Origin: Burkholderiales bacterium
GTDB lineage: Bacteria > Pseudomonadota > Gammaproteobacteria > Burkholderiales > Nitrosomonadaceae
Reading direction: 5' to 3'
NCBI GenBank assembly: GCA_015075225.1
Contig: JABTUQ010000007.1
Location: 1 to 64,000 of the forward strand
DNA length: 64,000 bases
Shown: in pieces, positions 1 through 10,665 of the stretch
Layout: each line of letters starts with the position of its first letter
Position numbering within the stretch: position 1 is the first letter of the stretch
Notes under the pieces: generated by a model
What the model was told of the DNA's origin: nothing
What the model saw: only the letters and a program-made list of their open reading frames with translations
Databases searched by the model: none
Translations under genes and position numbers: made by a program

Positions 1-1
1 C

Positions 2-88
2 CAGATCATTACTCGTTACTCCAACCTGACTGATGTGGTTTGGAATAACGCAAGTAAAGAAATTCTGAACGACCGGATCGTAGCTTAA
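2..88 (+). CDS. amoC: AmoC, ammonia monooxygenase subunit C (3' end only)
   Basis: The last 28 codons of amoC are present, ending in a TAA stop at 86-88. The visible tail includes the residues SNLTDVVWNN and ends NDRIVA, which I recognise as the C-terminus of Nitrosomonas AmoC. AmoC is a membrane subunit of copper-dependent ammonia monooxygenase, which oxidises ammonia to hydroxylamine. It lies just upstream of amoA on the same strand, as expected for the amoCAB operon. The rest of the gene lies outside the window. Confidence 0.9.
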   Translation, partial: QIITRYSNLTDVVWNNASKEILNDRIVA

Positions 89-2346
<2,258 letters not shown>

Positions 2347-2383
2347 TAAACAGTACCGAGGTACTGCGTATCGTCTGAAAGAT

Positions 2384-2427
2384 AAACCGGTACATCACTG
2401 TCGCAAGGCAGGGGTGTACCGGTTTTT
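2384..2427 (+). terminator. Rho-independent terminator after amoB
   Basis: A 13-bp stem, AAACCGGTACATC (2384-2396) with GGTGTACCGGTTT (2413-2425), has one G-T wobble and leads straight into a T-run. It lies between amoB and amoE, so amoE/amoD would be expressed by read-through or from their own promoter. A smaller hairpin, CAGTAC/GTACTG (2351-2366), precedes it. Confidence 0.85.
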
Positions 2428-2511
2428 ATTACAGTATGTGTTTTGAACAAAGTAACAAATAGCCTGTCGAATTTAGTACCTTGAATACTGAATTGAAAGG
2501 GGTTATACAAA

Positions 2512-3147
2512 ATGAAGAGAGAGAATTTGCTGTTACAAGATAAAGGTGTTACAAAAAAAACAAAGGCTATTGTCGTCATGAAGCAATTACTACAAACGAT
2601 CCTGAAAGCAGGTGTTTTCGCAATTTTGTGTTCGACAAGTATCGCGTGGGCTCACGGCAAGGTTTCATTGGAGGAAGATTCCTGTGTGCGACAGGTGGGT
2701 GAGAATATGGTGCACCTAAATACATATCAGCCTCAATATGACCGGGGCGGACATTACTGCACAGAGATTCCGGTAGCTGGAGATACCTATCTGGTAGTGG
2801 ATTTGATTGATCCTGCCTTGCGCAATATGCCGGTTAGCATGAAAGTGTTTAGAGGAGAAGATAAAGAGGGAGAGGCAATTGTTCAGGTAAACGCAGATTA
2901 TCACCCGGATGGGGTAGTGAATGGAATAGGCAGACTGGACAAGGGGCTTTATTCGGTAATGGTGACAGCAGAAGGAATCCCGCCACTAAATTATTATTAT
3001 CAGCTGCGGGTTGAAATGGTTGACTACGGAAAACTGGCCCGTACTTGGGCAGGACCGGTAGTTGCATTACTATTTTTAAGCTGGCTGATGTATAAACTGA
3101 TACAGTCCGGACGATTAAGGAGCTGGTTTAAAGCGCAGGATGATTAA
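2512..3147 (+). CDS. amoE: AmoE (orf4), periplasmic copper-associated membrane protein
   Basis: This is the gene long called orf4, later amoE, found after amoB in betaproteobacterial ammonia oxidisers. The product has a signal peptide (clearest from Met23, ATG 2578), a periplasmic domain and one C-terminal membrane helix (WAGPVVALLFLSWLMYKLI) with a short basic tail. The domain has the family pattern EDSC, then MVHL, YQP and YCTEIP. It is a paralogue of the next gene, amoD; AmoD has Met before the first Cys (EDMC) where AmoE has Ser, so a CuA-type site as described for PmoD may be incomplete here. Start 2512 has the better ribosome-binding site (GAAAGGGG), but 2578 gives a normal signal-peptide length. 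Confidence 0.88.
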   Translation: MKRENLLLQDKGVTKKTKAIVVMKQLLQTILKAGVFAILCSTSIAWAHGKVSLEEDSCVRQVGENMVHLNTYQPQYDRGGHYCTEIPVAGDTYLVVDLIDPALRNMPVSMKVFRGEDKEGEAIVQVNADYHPDGVVNGIGRLDKGLYSVMVTAEGIPPLNYYYQLRVEMVDYGKLARTWAGPVVALLFLSWLMYKLIQSGRLRSWFKAQDD

Positions 3148-3214
3148 GTTGAGTTTAACTTGATTAGTGAATAGAAAATTAGCGACAAAAAACAAAGAAC
3201 AGGGAGGAGTGGTA

Positions 3215-3799
3215 ATGGCAAAAGAGTGGACAACATTGGGAATGAAATGGATTGGTGGTGCTTTAATTGGGATGATGTGTTCAGTTCAGGTGCAAGCTCA
3301 TGGAGGGCTGTCCTTGGCTGAAGACATGTGCAAGCTCACAATTGGCCCCTATACCATGCATTTCACAGGATATCAACCCGAGAGCACACAAGAAAAGGAA
3401 TTCTGTGAAGACATACCCAATATTGGCCGGACGATTGTCGCACTGGATTATGTTGATGAAGCGCTACGTCCGATGACAACAGAAGTGCGGATAATTCGTG
3501 ATACAGGTTCAGAACCAGGTGCAGAAGAGAATATAGAAGAACTGACCATCTTTCATGTTCCTCCCAAGGTATACCTGAATGGATCAGTGACCTTTGAACA
3601 TAATTTTCCGGCAGAAGGCAGGTTTGTTGGGTTAGTGACAATCAGAGATGAAGGTGGTGTTGAGCATATTTCACGATTCCCATTTGCAGTCGGTACTGGT
3701 GGTAAATCAAATATGCCATTGATATTCGGATTGCTGGCTGTGGCTGCAGGTGCTGGCGCTTTCTTCTTTATGAAAAAGAAAAAAAATAGTAACGCTTAA
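3215..3799 (+). CDS. amoD: AmoD (orf5), PmoD-like periplasmic copper protein
   Basis: AmoD belongs to the PmoD family of periplasmic copper-binding proteins linked to copper monooxygenases. ATG 3215 is chosen because GGGAGGA lies eight bases upstream; a longer in-frame GTG start at 3167 lacks such a site. The product has a signal peptide ending VQAHGG, a soluble domain with EDMC, YTMHF and EFCEDIP (Cys and Met/His residues suited to a CuA-like site), and a C-terminal helix followed by a lysine-rich tail (MKKKKNSNA) that should stay in the cytoplasm. It follows amoE after a short gap, and copC comes next. Confidence 0.9.
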   Translation: MAKEWTTLGMKWIGGALIGMMCSVQVQAHGGLSLAEDMCKLTIGPYTMHFTGYQPESTQEKEFCEDIPNIGRTIVALDYVDEALRPMTTEVRIIRDTGSEPGAEENIEELTIFHVPPKVYLNGSVTFEHNFPAEGRFVGLVTIRDEGGVEHISRFPFAVGTGGKSNMPLIFGLLAVAAGAGAFFFMKKKKNSNA

Positions 3800-3890
3800 G
3801 AAAAGTTTTTAGAAAATCATCTATACATTTGCTGATGGGTAGAGGGTTGCCAAATATTTAGTATATTTTTACATATAAAGAGGTAATAAA

Positions 3891-4307
3891 ATGAATAAAT
3901 ATAGAGATATGCTTGTTAAAAAAAATAATATAAAAGTAAAGCTTCGTGGAGTAGTAATGGCTTTTATTTCTATGGTTTTATTATCTAATTCAAATGTAGT
4001 ATTGGCACACGCAGCACTTACGAAAGCCGAGCCAGCTCGACGAGCAGTACTTGTTGAATCTCCCAAGCAGGTTAGATTATGGTTTAATGAAGAAATAGAG
4101 GCCGATTACGCCTCTTTAGTGCTGCTTGATGCAAGTGGAAAAGCATTAACTGATCAGAAACCATTGGTCCATCCCGATGATGCTAAATCTATATATCTAG
4201 AGTTGCCTAGTTTGGTTGGTGGGCAATATACAATAAAATTCCGTGTGTTGTCAGTCGATGGTCATGTTGTAGATTCCGAATATAAATTTACAATAAAGAA
4301 CAAGTAA
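3891..4307 (+). CDS. copC: CopC-family periplasmic copper-binding protein
   Basis: CopC is a small periplasmic cupredoxin-fold protein that binds Cu(II) and hands copper to or from the membrane protein CopD. The 138-aa product has a signal peptide ending VLAHAALTKAEP, so His would be the first mature residue and a copper ligand. The second ligand pair is in VDGHVVDSEY near the C-terminus. A ribosome-binding site (AAGAGG) precedes ATG 3891. An internal ATG at 3957 would shorten an unusually long basic N-region. The AT-rich codon use of copC, copD and the following gene contrasts with amoCAB. Confidence 0.92.
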   Translation: MNKYRDMLVKKNNIKVKLRGVVMAFISMVLLSNSNVVLAHAALTKAEPARRAVLVESPKQVRLWFNEEIEADYASLVLLDASGKALTDQKPLVHPDDAKSIYLELPSLVGGQYTIKFRVLSVDGHVVDSEYKFTIKNK

Positions 4308-4324
4308 CCTTAAAAGTTTGAGTA

Positions 4325-6475
4325 ATGGAAATTTTAGCAACATTTGCTAGGTGGTCGCAGCTGGTGGCCAACCTGATGTTATTTGGAAGCTGTATTTATT
4401 TGGCTGTAACGGGAGCTAGGTGTGAGTTATTTAGTAATGCCTGGGTTAAACGTTTGGAGAAAATATTTCCTGTGCTCGCAGTGGTTATACTTGTTGGACT
4501 TGTAGGCGTTTTAGCTACAACAACAGGAAAAGCGACAGGAATAGAATCTAATGCCTGGAAGTTAACAGCGTGGGTAGATATCGTACGGCACACTAATATG
4601 GGCCATATGTGGGCGCTTCGAGCAATTTTCGCAGTGTTTCTGCTGGCCGCAGTGCTATTCATATATCTGAAAAAAGAAAGGGCGAGATGGCATTACACCT
4701 TAGGGGCTATTGCTGCATCTTTACCATTAATTGCTTCGGCGATGATTAGTCATGCAGGTGCAGATGAAAAATTTCTAGTCTACGTTCCGGTTTATGCAAT
4801 TCATATTTTAGTGGCTGGAGCTTGGTTTGGGGCTTTACCTGCGTTTTTGCTTATAGTTTTCGATAGACATAATTGCGATGCAAAGGGATTGCAATTGTTA
4901 CTGAATATTGAGAGTTTGAAGAAATTCTCATTTATAGCTTTACCCGTAATGGTGGCGATAATATTAACGGGAGTGGTACTAACGGATCGTATGGTAGAGA
5001 ATGATTACCATGCTCTTATATCTAGTACGTATGGGTGGTCGTTAGTAATTAAAGTAACATTACTTGTAGTAATACTTTTTATAGCTAATCAAGCTCGATC
5101 AAAATGGTTGCCATCATTTGCACAGGTTTGTGAGGTAATAAAAGAATCTGTGAACAAAGAAGACAATGAAAGCAAGAATGATAAACGAATCTTTGCGAAA
5201 TGGAAGCAAGACAATCAAACGCAAGTAGACCTAATTGACGAGAAAATTTCTCAAGAAGATGGGGTAAGTAAATTAAGAAAATGGGTGCGTATCGAGTTTA
5301 TTTTGGCACTTTTTCTTGTGTTATTTGCAACGATCTTGTCCAATTCAGTGCCAGCAAAACATGCAAAGGTTGAAAGTTGGCCATACTCCTTTAGATTTAC
5401 ATATGACGGAACGATTGGTGCTGGATCTTGGAAAGATCCGACAGTGCAATTTTTACTGGGGCTGGGTGTTGCTTTATTGATTGCCGCAATTTTATTATTT
5501 TGGCTGGGAAAGAAGAGAAAATGGAATCTGGTAAAGAAGGTTATTCTCCCAAGGTGTATTAGTTTTAGAAGTTTGGCGGCAATCTTGCCTCAGTTTGCGG
5601 TAGATGCGTATCCTGAAACGTACAGAGATACTCCTGTCCCATTTGATGCAATTTCAATATCTAATGGCTCTGTTCTTTTTTCTGAGTTTTGTTCAAGTTG
5701 TCATGGTCCTCAAGGAAAAGGTAACGGTATTTTGGCAAAGACCTTATCAAAGGTACCAGCAGATTTATTAACCGAGCCGCATACAGCGCGTCATACAGCA
5801 GGAGATTTCTTTCATTGGCTTGGGTATGGTATCAAAGATACTCCAATGCCAGGGTTCGAGAGCAGCATGTCTGAGGAAGATAGGTGGGATACCGTAAATT
5901 ATATCCATGCAATGTCTCGTGGATACCAGGCCAGGCTCTTAAGCGCACAGATTGTGCCAGAAAAACCATCTATGGTCCCCCCTGTTTTTCAATTTATAAC
6001 CTTTGCAGGTACGTCTGGAACGCTTAAGGATTATCGTAAAAAATCTAATGTGCTGTTGGTGTTTTTTCGATGGCCAAATTCGATTGAAAGACTGAAAAAG
6101 TTAAACGAAAATTTAGATAATTTGAAAAATATAAATACATTCGTTTTGGCTGTGCCATTAAATGGTTATAGCGAAGGTGCTGTTACTAAATTAGCCGCTA
6201 ATAGCCCGATAGAGGTGGTAAAAGAAGGATGGTTCGAGATAAAAAATAGTTATTCTTTGTATAGAAGAACTCTTGAATATCCCGATATTCTTGGAGCAGG
6301 AGAGATTCCCGATCATATGGAGTTTTTGGTGGATCGTTTTGGTTATTTAAGAGCGCGTTGGATTCCGTCTCTAGATAAATCTGGATGGGATGATATAAAT
6401 ATACTTGTTAGCCAAATTTTACAACTTAATCAAGAAAAGGAGATATTGCCACCGCCAGGAGATCATGTGCATTAA
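4325..6475 (+). CDS. copD: CopD-like membrane protein fused to cytochrome c and thioredoxin-fold domains
   Basis: The 716-aa product is over twice the usual CopD length. Residues 1 to about 400 form a polytopic membrane domain with conserved His in HMWALRA, ISHAG and AIHILVAGAWFG, typical of CopD copper importers. Residues about 446-530 form a cytochrome c domain with the heme motif CSSCH (456-460), followed by GPQGKGNG and Met residues that could be the axial ligand. Residues about 540-716 resemble a thioredoxin/SCO-like fold (VLLVFFRW, then DRFGYLRARW), but the expected Cys pair is absent. The fusion suggests redox-coupled copper delivery in the periplasm (inference). It starts 17 bases after copC. 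Confidence 0.85.
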   Translation: MEILATFARWSQLVANLMLFGSCIYLAVTGARCELFSNAWVKRLEKIFPVLAVVILVGLVGVLATTTGKATGIESNAWKLTAWVDIVRHTNMGHMWALRAIFAVFLLAAVLFIYLKKERARWHYTLGAIAASLPLIASAMISHAGADEKFLVYVPVYAIHILVAGAWFGALPAFLLIVFDRHNCDAKGLQLLLNIESLKKFSFIALPVMVAIILTGVVLTDRMVENDYHALISSTYGWSLVIKVTLLVVILFIANQARSKWLPSFAQVCEVIKESVNKEDNESKNDKRIFAKWKQDNQTQVDLIDEKISQEDGVSKLRKWVRIEFILALFLVLFATILSNSVPAKHAKVESWPYSFRFTYDGTIGAGSWKDPTVQFLLGLGVALLIAAILLFWLGKKRKWNLVKKVILPRCISFRSLAAILPQFAVDAYPETYRDTPVPFDAISISNGSVLFSEFCSSCHGPQGKGNGILAKTLSKVPADLLTEPHTARHTAGDFFHWLGYGIKDTPMPGFESSMSEEDRWDTVNYIHAMSRGYQARLLSAQIVPEKPSMVPPVFQFITFAGTSGTLKDYRKKSNVLLVFFRWPNSIERLKKLNENLDNLKNINTFVLAVPLNGYSEGAVTKLAANSPIEVVKEGWFEIKNSYSLYRRTLEYPDILGAGEIPDHMEFLVDRFGYLRARWIPSLDKSGWDDINILVSQILQLNQEKEILPPPGDHVH

Positions 6476-6583
6476 TTTATCCGAAAGGTCAGTAATGACG
6501 GTCTAAATTAATCGTTAAGAGTTAGTCAATTTCTAAAATACAAAGAGTTTTTTAAGTGGTATTTACCGATAAAGGGAGCAGGA

Positions 6584-7126
6584 ATGAAAAAAAATCTTAT
6601 GAGCATAATTCTCTCTGGGTTACTTATTTTGTTGACAGGCTCAGCATGGGCGCATTCAGATGAATATCTGGAAAATGTAAAAGCACCACATGGTGGACAA
6701 GTAAGGATGGCTGGGCCATATCATTTTGAATTGGTGGCTAAAGATGGAGAACTAAGATTATATGTGACGGATCATATGGATCATGAAATCCTAACAAAGG
6801 GTGGTTCAGGTAAAGCAAATATTTTTGATAAAGATGGAAAAAAAATATCCATATCACTTATTCCAGTTTTTGCAAATTTTATGAAGGGAACTGGAGAATT
6901 TTCAGTTACACCTGAAACTGTAATATCAGTTTTTGTAGTATTGAATAATTCGGAAACACAATCAGCGCGATTTACGCCGTTAGCGGTTAAGGGTTCTGCT
7001 GATGTTAGTGAAAGTCATGATCATCATCATGGTGAAGATGCGGAGCATGAGCATGAGCACGATCAAGAAAAACCAGAAAGTATTGAAGAAAATCAAAGTG
7101 AAGGTGGTGAAGTCCATCAACATTAA
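6584..7126 (+). CDS. His-rich periplasmic protein, probable metal binding
   Basis: The 180-aa product has a clear signal peptide (MKKNLMSIILSGLLILL, ending SAWAHSD) and a His/Asp/Glu-rich C-terminal tail (SHDHHHGEDAEHEHEHDQ, ending VHQH). The central part contains APHGGQVRMAGPYHFELV, a pattern seen in small periplasmic proteins of metal operons. I do not recognise a named family. Its place directly after copD suggests copper storage or buffering for ammonia monooxygenase assembly (inference). A ribosome-binding site (AAAGGGAG) precedes ATG 6584, and a terminator follows within 50 bases. Confidence 0.75.
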   Translation: MKKNLMSIILSGLLILLTGSAWAHSDEYLENVKAPHGGQVRMAGPYHFELVAKDGELRLYVTDHMDHEILTKGGSGKANIFDKDGKKISISLIPVFANFMKGTGEFSVTPETVISVFVVLNNSETQSARFTPLAVKGSADVSESHDHHHGEDAEHEHEHDQEKPESIEENQSEGGEVHQH

Positions 7127-7168
7127 GTTGGTTATTTAAATAAAATTTGTAAGAAAACATAGATGTTA

Positions 7169-7926
<758 letters not shown>

Positions 7927-8058
7927 ATTTGAAATGGGTTATTCGGGACGGATTATTTAGGATCGCCTGACATAATAAAAAGTAACAAGTAGTAGAAAAA
8001 AATTAAATTTCAAAGTGTTTCTTCCTGTTTGTAATTCACGTAAGAGATAGTTCATATT

Positions 8059-8616
8059 ATGCAATACATGAAGTGCAGGTTTTATTTAAGCTTGCTTTTC
8101 TTTTGTTTGTATTCGCTACAATGCAAAGCTGGTACAGAAATATGGTTGCTAATTGATACGAAGGAACATCATTTGGCCGTAATGGAAGGAGAAAGAGTAA
8201 AGCTGACGTTCGAAAATATTGCTACTGGTAGATATGGGGCTAGTAAGACAAGAATGAAAGGAGATAATCAGACTCCGATAGGGACGTTTCGAATTGCCTG
8301 GATTAGTCAAAAACATCAATATTACAAATTTTTTGGACTTGACTTCCCCGCGCAGGAAATGGCTGATATTGCATTAAGAGAAGAAAAAATATCTGAAGAA
8401 ACTTGGCTGGAAATAACGAGAGCACTTAATTCACGAAAATTACCTCCGCAAGATACGGCGCTAGGTGGTTATATAGGTATTCATGGAATCGGACGGGGAA
8501 ATAAGTCTATTCACAATGAGTTTAATTGGACGAATGGTTGTATTGCTTTGACGAATGCGCAAATTGATGTGCTAAGTGCTTGGGTGTACATAGGGATGAA
8601 GGTTACAATTCAATAA
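8059..8616 (+). CDS. L,D-transpeptidase family protein (YkuD domain)
   Basis: The 185-aa product has an N-terminal signal peptide (to about residue 24, ending QCKAG) and a YkuD catalytic domain. The signature is IHGIGRGNKSIHNEFNWTNG followed by Cys161 and IALTN; His142 and Cys161 are the expected catalytic residues. Family members crosslink peptidoglycan through 3-3 bonds or attach proteins to it in the periplasm. The family usually has S/T-x-G-C; here it is TNGC. The gene stands alone between two IS remnants and is AT-rich like copC/copD. The exact in vivo reaction cannot be read from sequence. Confidence 0.88.
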   Translation: MQYMKCRFYLSLLFFCLYSLQCKAGTEIWLLIDTKEHHLAVMEGERVKLTFENIATGRYGASKTRMKGDNQTPIGTFRIAWISQKHQYYKFFGLDFPAQEMADIALREEKISEETWLEITRALNSRKLPPQDTALGGYIGIHGIGRGNKSIHNEFNWTNGCIALTNAQIDVLSAWVYIGMKVTIQ

Positions 8617-9024
8617 ATCCAGTAAGATGTATTGAAAATGGTATAGCCACAAAATATTTGCCCAGCAGCAAGGAAAGAAGGGGTGTTTTTTAGCGCATCG
8701 TGTAGCAATACCGCGTCACCTTTTTAGGTGAAGAAAAGCATTTTCAACAAGATACCTTAGTTTATACAGTTCATTATCATCAGGTCTTTGTATTTCGATT
8801 CTTTTTTTGCGGAATAACAACGTTCACCTTCTGTTTTATCGCCTGTTCAATAATGGCATTACTGTCATAACTGCAATCAGCTAGGGTTTGTTCTCAATCA
8901 TGCGAATAGCTGTATGCCATATGCAATTGACGCCGAATAAATCGTTCACGGTCAATGACATGGCGAGGGGCTGTTCACAGTGGATGAATTATGGTCATAT
9001 CCTGACTTTTGCGCAGGAGTCAGG

Positions 9025-9393
9025 ATGGACCGGACGATGTTACGAGATGACCAGTGGGCACGCATTGAGCAGCTATTGCCGGGCAAGAAGGGCGATCCTG
9101 GCTGTACGGCGAAGGACAACCGACGCTTTGTCGAAGCCGTTCTCTGGATCATGCGTACCGGCAGTCCGTGGCGTGACCTGCCCGAAGAGCTTGGGCATTG
9201 GCATCGGACTTTCGTCCGCTTCTCGCGCTGGCGCGAGAAAGGTGTCTGGGAGCGTGTGGCAACAGCACTGCAAGGCGATGCTGACATGGAGCATTTGTTC
9301 ATTGACTCGACCATCGTGCGCGCCCACCAGCACTCCGCTGGCGCCCAAAAAAAGCAGGCCAACAGGAAATTGGCCGTTCACGGGGCGGACTGA
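9025..9393 (+). CDS. IS5-family transposase, orfA
   Basis: This frame encodes the N-terminal half of the transposase: DDQWARIEQLLPGKKGDP, AVLWIMRTGSPWRDLPEE, and the first catalytic Asp in LFIDSTIVRAHQHSAGA. ATG 9025 (MDRTMLRDDQW) fits the family start; an in-frame ATG at 8980 is possible. The frame runs past the A-rich slippery site at 9348-9354 and stops at 9393. Alone it gives a truncated protein, which in related elements can act as a regulator. Confidence 0.88.
   Translation: MDRTMLRDDQWARIEQLLPGKKGDPGCTAKDNRRFVEAVLWIMRTGSPWRDLPEELGHWHRTFVRFSRWREKGVWERVATALQGDADMEHLFIDSTIVRAHQHSAGAQKKQANRKLAVHGAD
9348..9354 (+). promoter_or_regulatory. Slippery heptamer A-AAA-AAG for -1 frameshifting
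   Basis: The heptamer is in the zero frame of orfA exactly where the orfB frame takes over. orfB is in the -1 frame and continues AGQQEIGRSRGGLTTKLHV, the normal family sequence. A_AAA_AAG is an established -1 frameshift site in bacterial insertion sequences. Confidence 0.8.
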
Positions 9394-9776
9394 CCACCAA
9401 ACTGCATGTCGCCGTGGATGCCTTGGGCAATCCGCTGCGGATAATTCTCTCGGCCGGCCAGATTGCCGATATCGAACAAGCGACCGCACTGATCAAGGAT
9501 CAGCCCGTCGAATTCGTTGTGGCCGACAAAGGGTACGACTCGGATGCCTTCGTCACCGCGATTACAAACCAAGGCAGTCAGGCGGTCATCCCGCCACGCT
9601 CCAACAGACTCAACCCGCGCACGTTCGACCGCCATATCTACAAGAGCCGCAATCTGATCGAGCGTTTCTTCGCACGTATCAAGCAATTCAGACGCATCGC
9701 CACGCGCTACGACAAACTCGCACAATCCTTCCTGTCGTTCGTCCAGCTAGCTTGCGCTATCGTCTGGTTGACTTGA
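9354..9776 (+). CDS. IS5-family transposase, orfB (made by -1 frameshift)
   Basis: This frame encodes the C-terminal catalytic half: GGLTTKLHVAVDALGNPLR, the second Asp in VVADKGYDSDAF, and the Glu region YKSRNLIERFFARIKQFRR followed by ATRYDKLAQSF. These form the DDE site with the Asp in orfA. The first ATG is at 9414, but the conserved sequence extends upstream to the slippery site, so the protein is most likely made only as an orfA-orfB fusion. It has no frameshift or stop of its own. Confidence 0.88.
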   Translation, partial: AGQQEIGRSRGGLTTKLHVAVDALGNPLRIILSAGQIADIEQATALIKDQPVEFVVADKGYDSDAFVTAITNQGSQAVIPPRSNRLNPRTFDRHIYKSRNLIERFFARIKQFRRIATRYDKLAQSFLSFVQLACAIVWLT

Positions 9777-10187
9777 TTGAGAACACACCCTAGTAAATTG
9801 TGGCATTAATTCCTTCAATCAGATGGCTGGCTTGCGTGCAATCAGCATTGTGTAACAAGGATTCTGACCGGCATACCATGTGTGTCAATGGCCATTAATT
9901 TTGACTCTCTTTTGTCCGGCTCATCAATTAGAATTTCCAGCAATTTTTCCCAGATACCTTTGTCACGCCAGCGAATAAAGCGGCGATGGGTATTGCTCCA
10001 GCTTCCGTAGCCCGGTGGTAAATCCCTCCATGGGGATCCTGTTCGTACCATCCAGAGGACAGCATTGATAAACCGGGGATTATCTGCGGATACTCTTCCC
10101 CGCACATTCCTTCGCATCCCGGCAAATGACCTTCAGGCAATGCCCATTCTTTATCCGGATATCGTGTCTGCGATGTGATCGTGTTAT

Positions 10188-10218
10188 ATGAAATCCTTTT
10201 GTTTCTAAAGGATTTCAT
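10188..10218. repeat. 12-bp perfect inverted repeat
   Basis: ATGAAATCCTTT (10188-10199) and AAAGGATTTCAT (10207-10218) form a perfect stem with a 7-base loop. It lies at the outer edge of the degenerate IS5 remnant and may mark the element's end, or be a separate hairpin. Confidence 0.6.
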
Positions 10219-10665
10219 GTTTGCATTATCTAGCAGTGTTTTTTGCAAATTTTGCAGGTGGTTTCCGTAGTACATCTCTCTTGGCGGCTGGATTCATTCA
10301 GAGTTCCAACTGTTTTTTGCGGATTCCAAACCAGATTTACAATTCCTGCTTGCCAGAAGCCGCACCAAATCCACCTGCGGCAATATGTCACATTTTCAAA
10401 CCGAATTTCTGCGAGCATAATCGTTTCATTGTCGGTACCACCTCACATTCAGGTTCATATTTATGCGATATGAATATGAGTTCGGAAGAAAGACTCCCAG
10501 TTTTTCTTTCAGATTCCATTCCGGATAAACAGCGTGCTCTACCGGTAAAAGGTTGCTTCCTCCTCTACTTTGCCTGTCTTTTTACAGCTTTTGCTGTGAA
10601 TCGACAGGCGTTCTTTTTTTTGCTGCTATTTTGTATATTTTTCCAGCTCTTCCAGCCAGAATCGA
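10219..10665. other. Intergenic stretch with no convincing gene
   Basis: One open frame runs through this region on the plus strand, but it has odd composition, no recognisable motif, no good ribosome-binding site, and runs into the 3' end of the opposing kinase gene. A later Met at 10468 (MNMSSEERLPVF) opens a short hydrophobic peptide. The only structured signal is the terminator at 10572-10621. Confidence 0.5.
10572..10621 (+). terminator. Strong plus-strand terminator-like hairpin
   Basis: GCCTGTC (10572-10578) pairs with GACAGGC (10603-10609), with an inner stem ACAGC/GCTGT. The hairpin is followed by GTTC and a run of eight T on the plus strand. No plus-strand gene ends here, so it may end an unannotated transcript. 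In the other orientation, facing the kinase gene, no T-run follows. Confidence 0.65.

Larger units (their letters stand above)
8885..9789 (+). mobile_element. IS5-family (IS427-type) insertion sequence nested in the outer IS5 remnant
   Basis: Terminal inverted repeats GGTTTGTTCTCAATCA (left) and GGTGTGTTCTCAATCA (rc of right) differ at one base. A 4-bp target duplication, CTAG, flanks the element at 8881-8884 and 9790-9793. The 905-bp element carries two overlapping reading frames joined by a likely -1 frameshift. Removing it rejoins the outer transposase sequence, which proves the order of insertion. It appears structurally complete and may be active. Confidence 0.93.
8640..10140 (-). mobile_element. 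Degenerate IS5-family element (outer element, split by a nested IS)
   Basis: On the minus strand a transposase remnant starts near 10140 (RYPDKEWAL.EGHLPGCEG), shifts frame, and continues as ADNPRFINAVLWMVRTGSPW and GIWEKLLEILIDEPD. It lacks the first catalytic block, resumes as MAIDTHGMPVRILVT, is interrupted by the element at 8885-9789, and resumes at 8880 as SYDSNAIIEQAIKQ and KVNVVIPQKKNRNTKT, then YKLRYLVENAFLHLKR. These are consecutive pieces of one IS5-family DDE transposase, with frameshifts and an internal deletion. The outer ends are not defined because I could not find its terminal repeats. Confidence 0.82.

Noticed and set aside
8888..9793. A 301-aa frame spanning the whole inner IS5 element
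   Set aside because: It overlaps the two frames that encode the recognisable transposase halves and resembles no protein itself.
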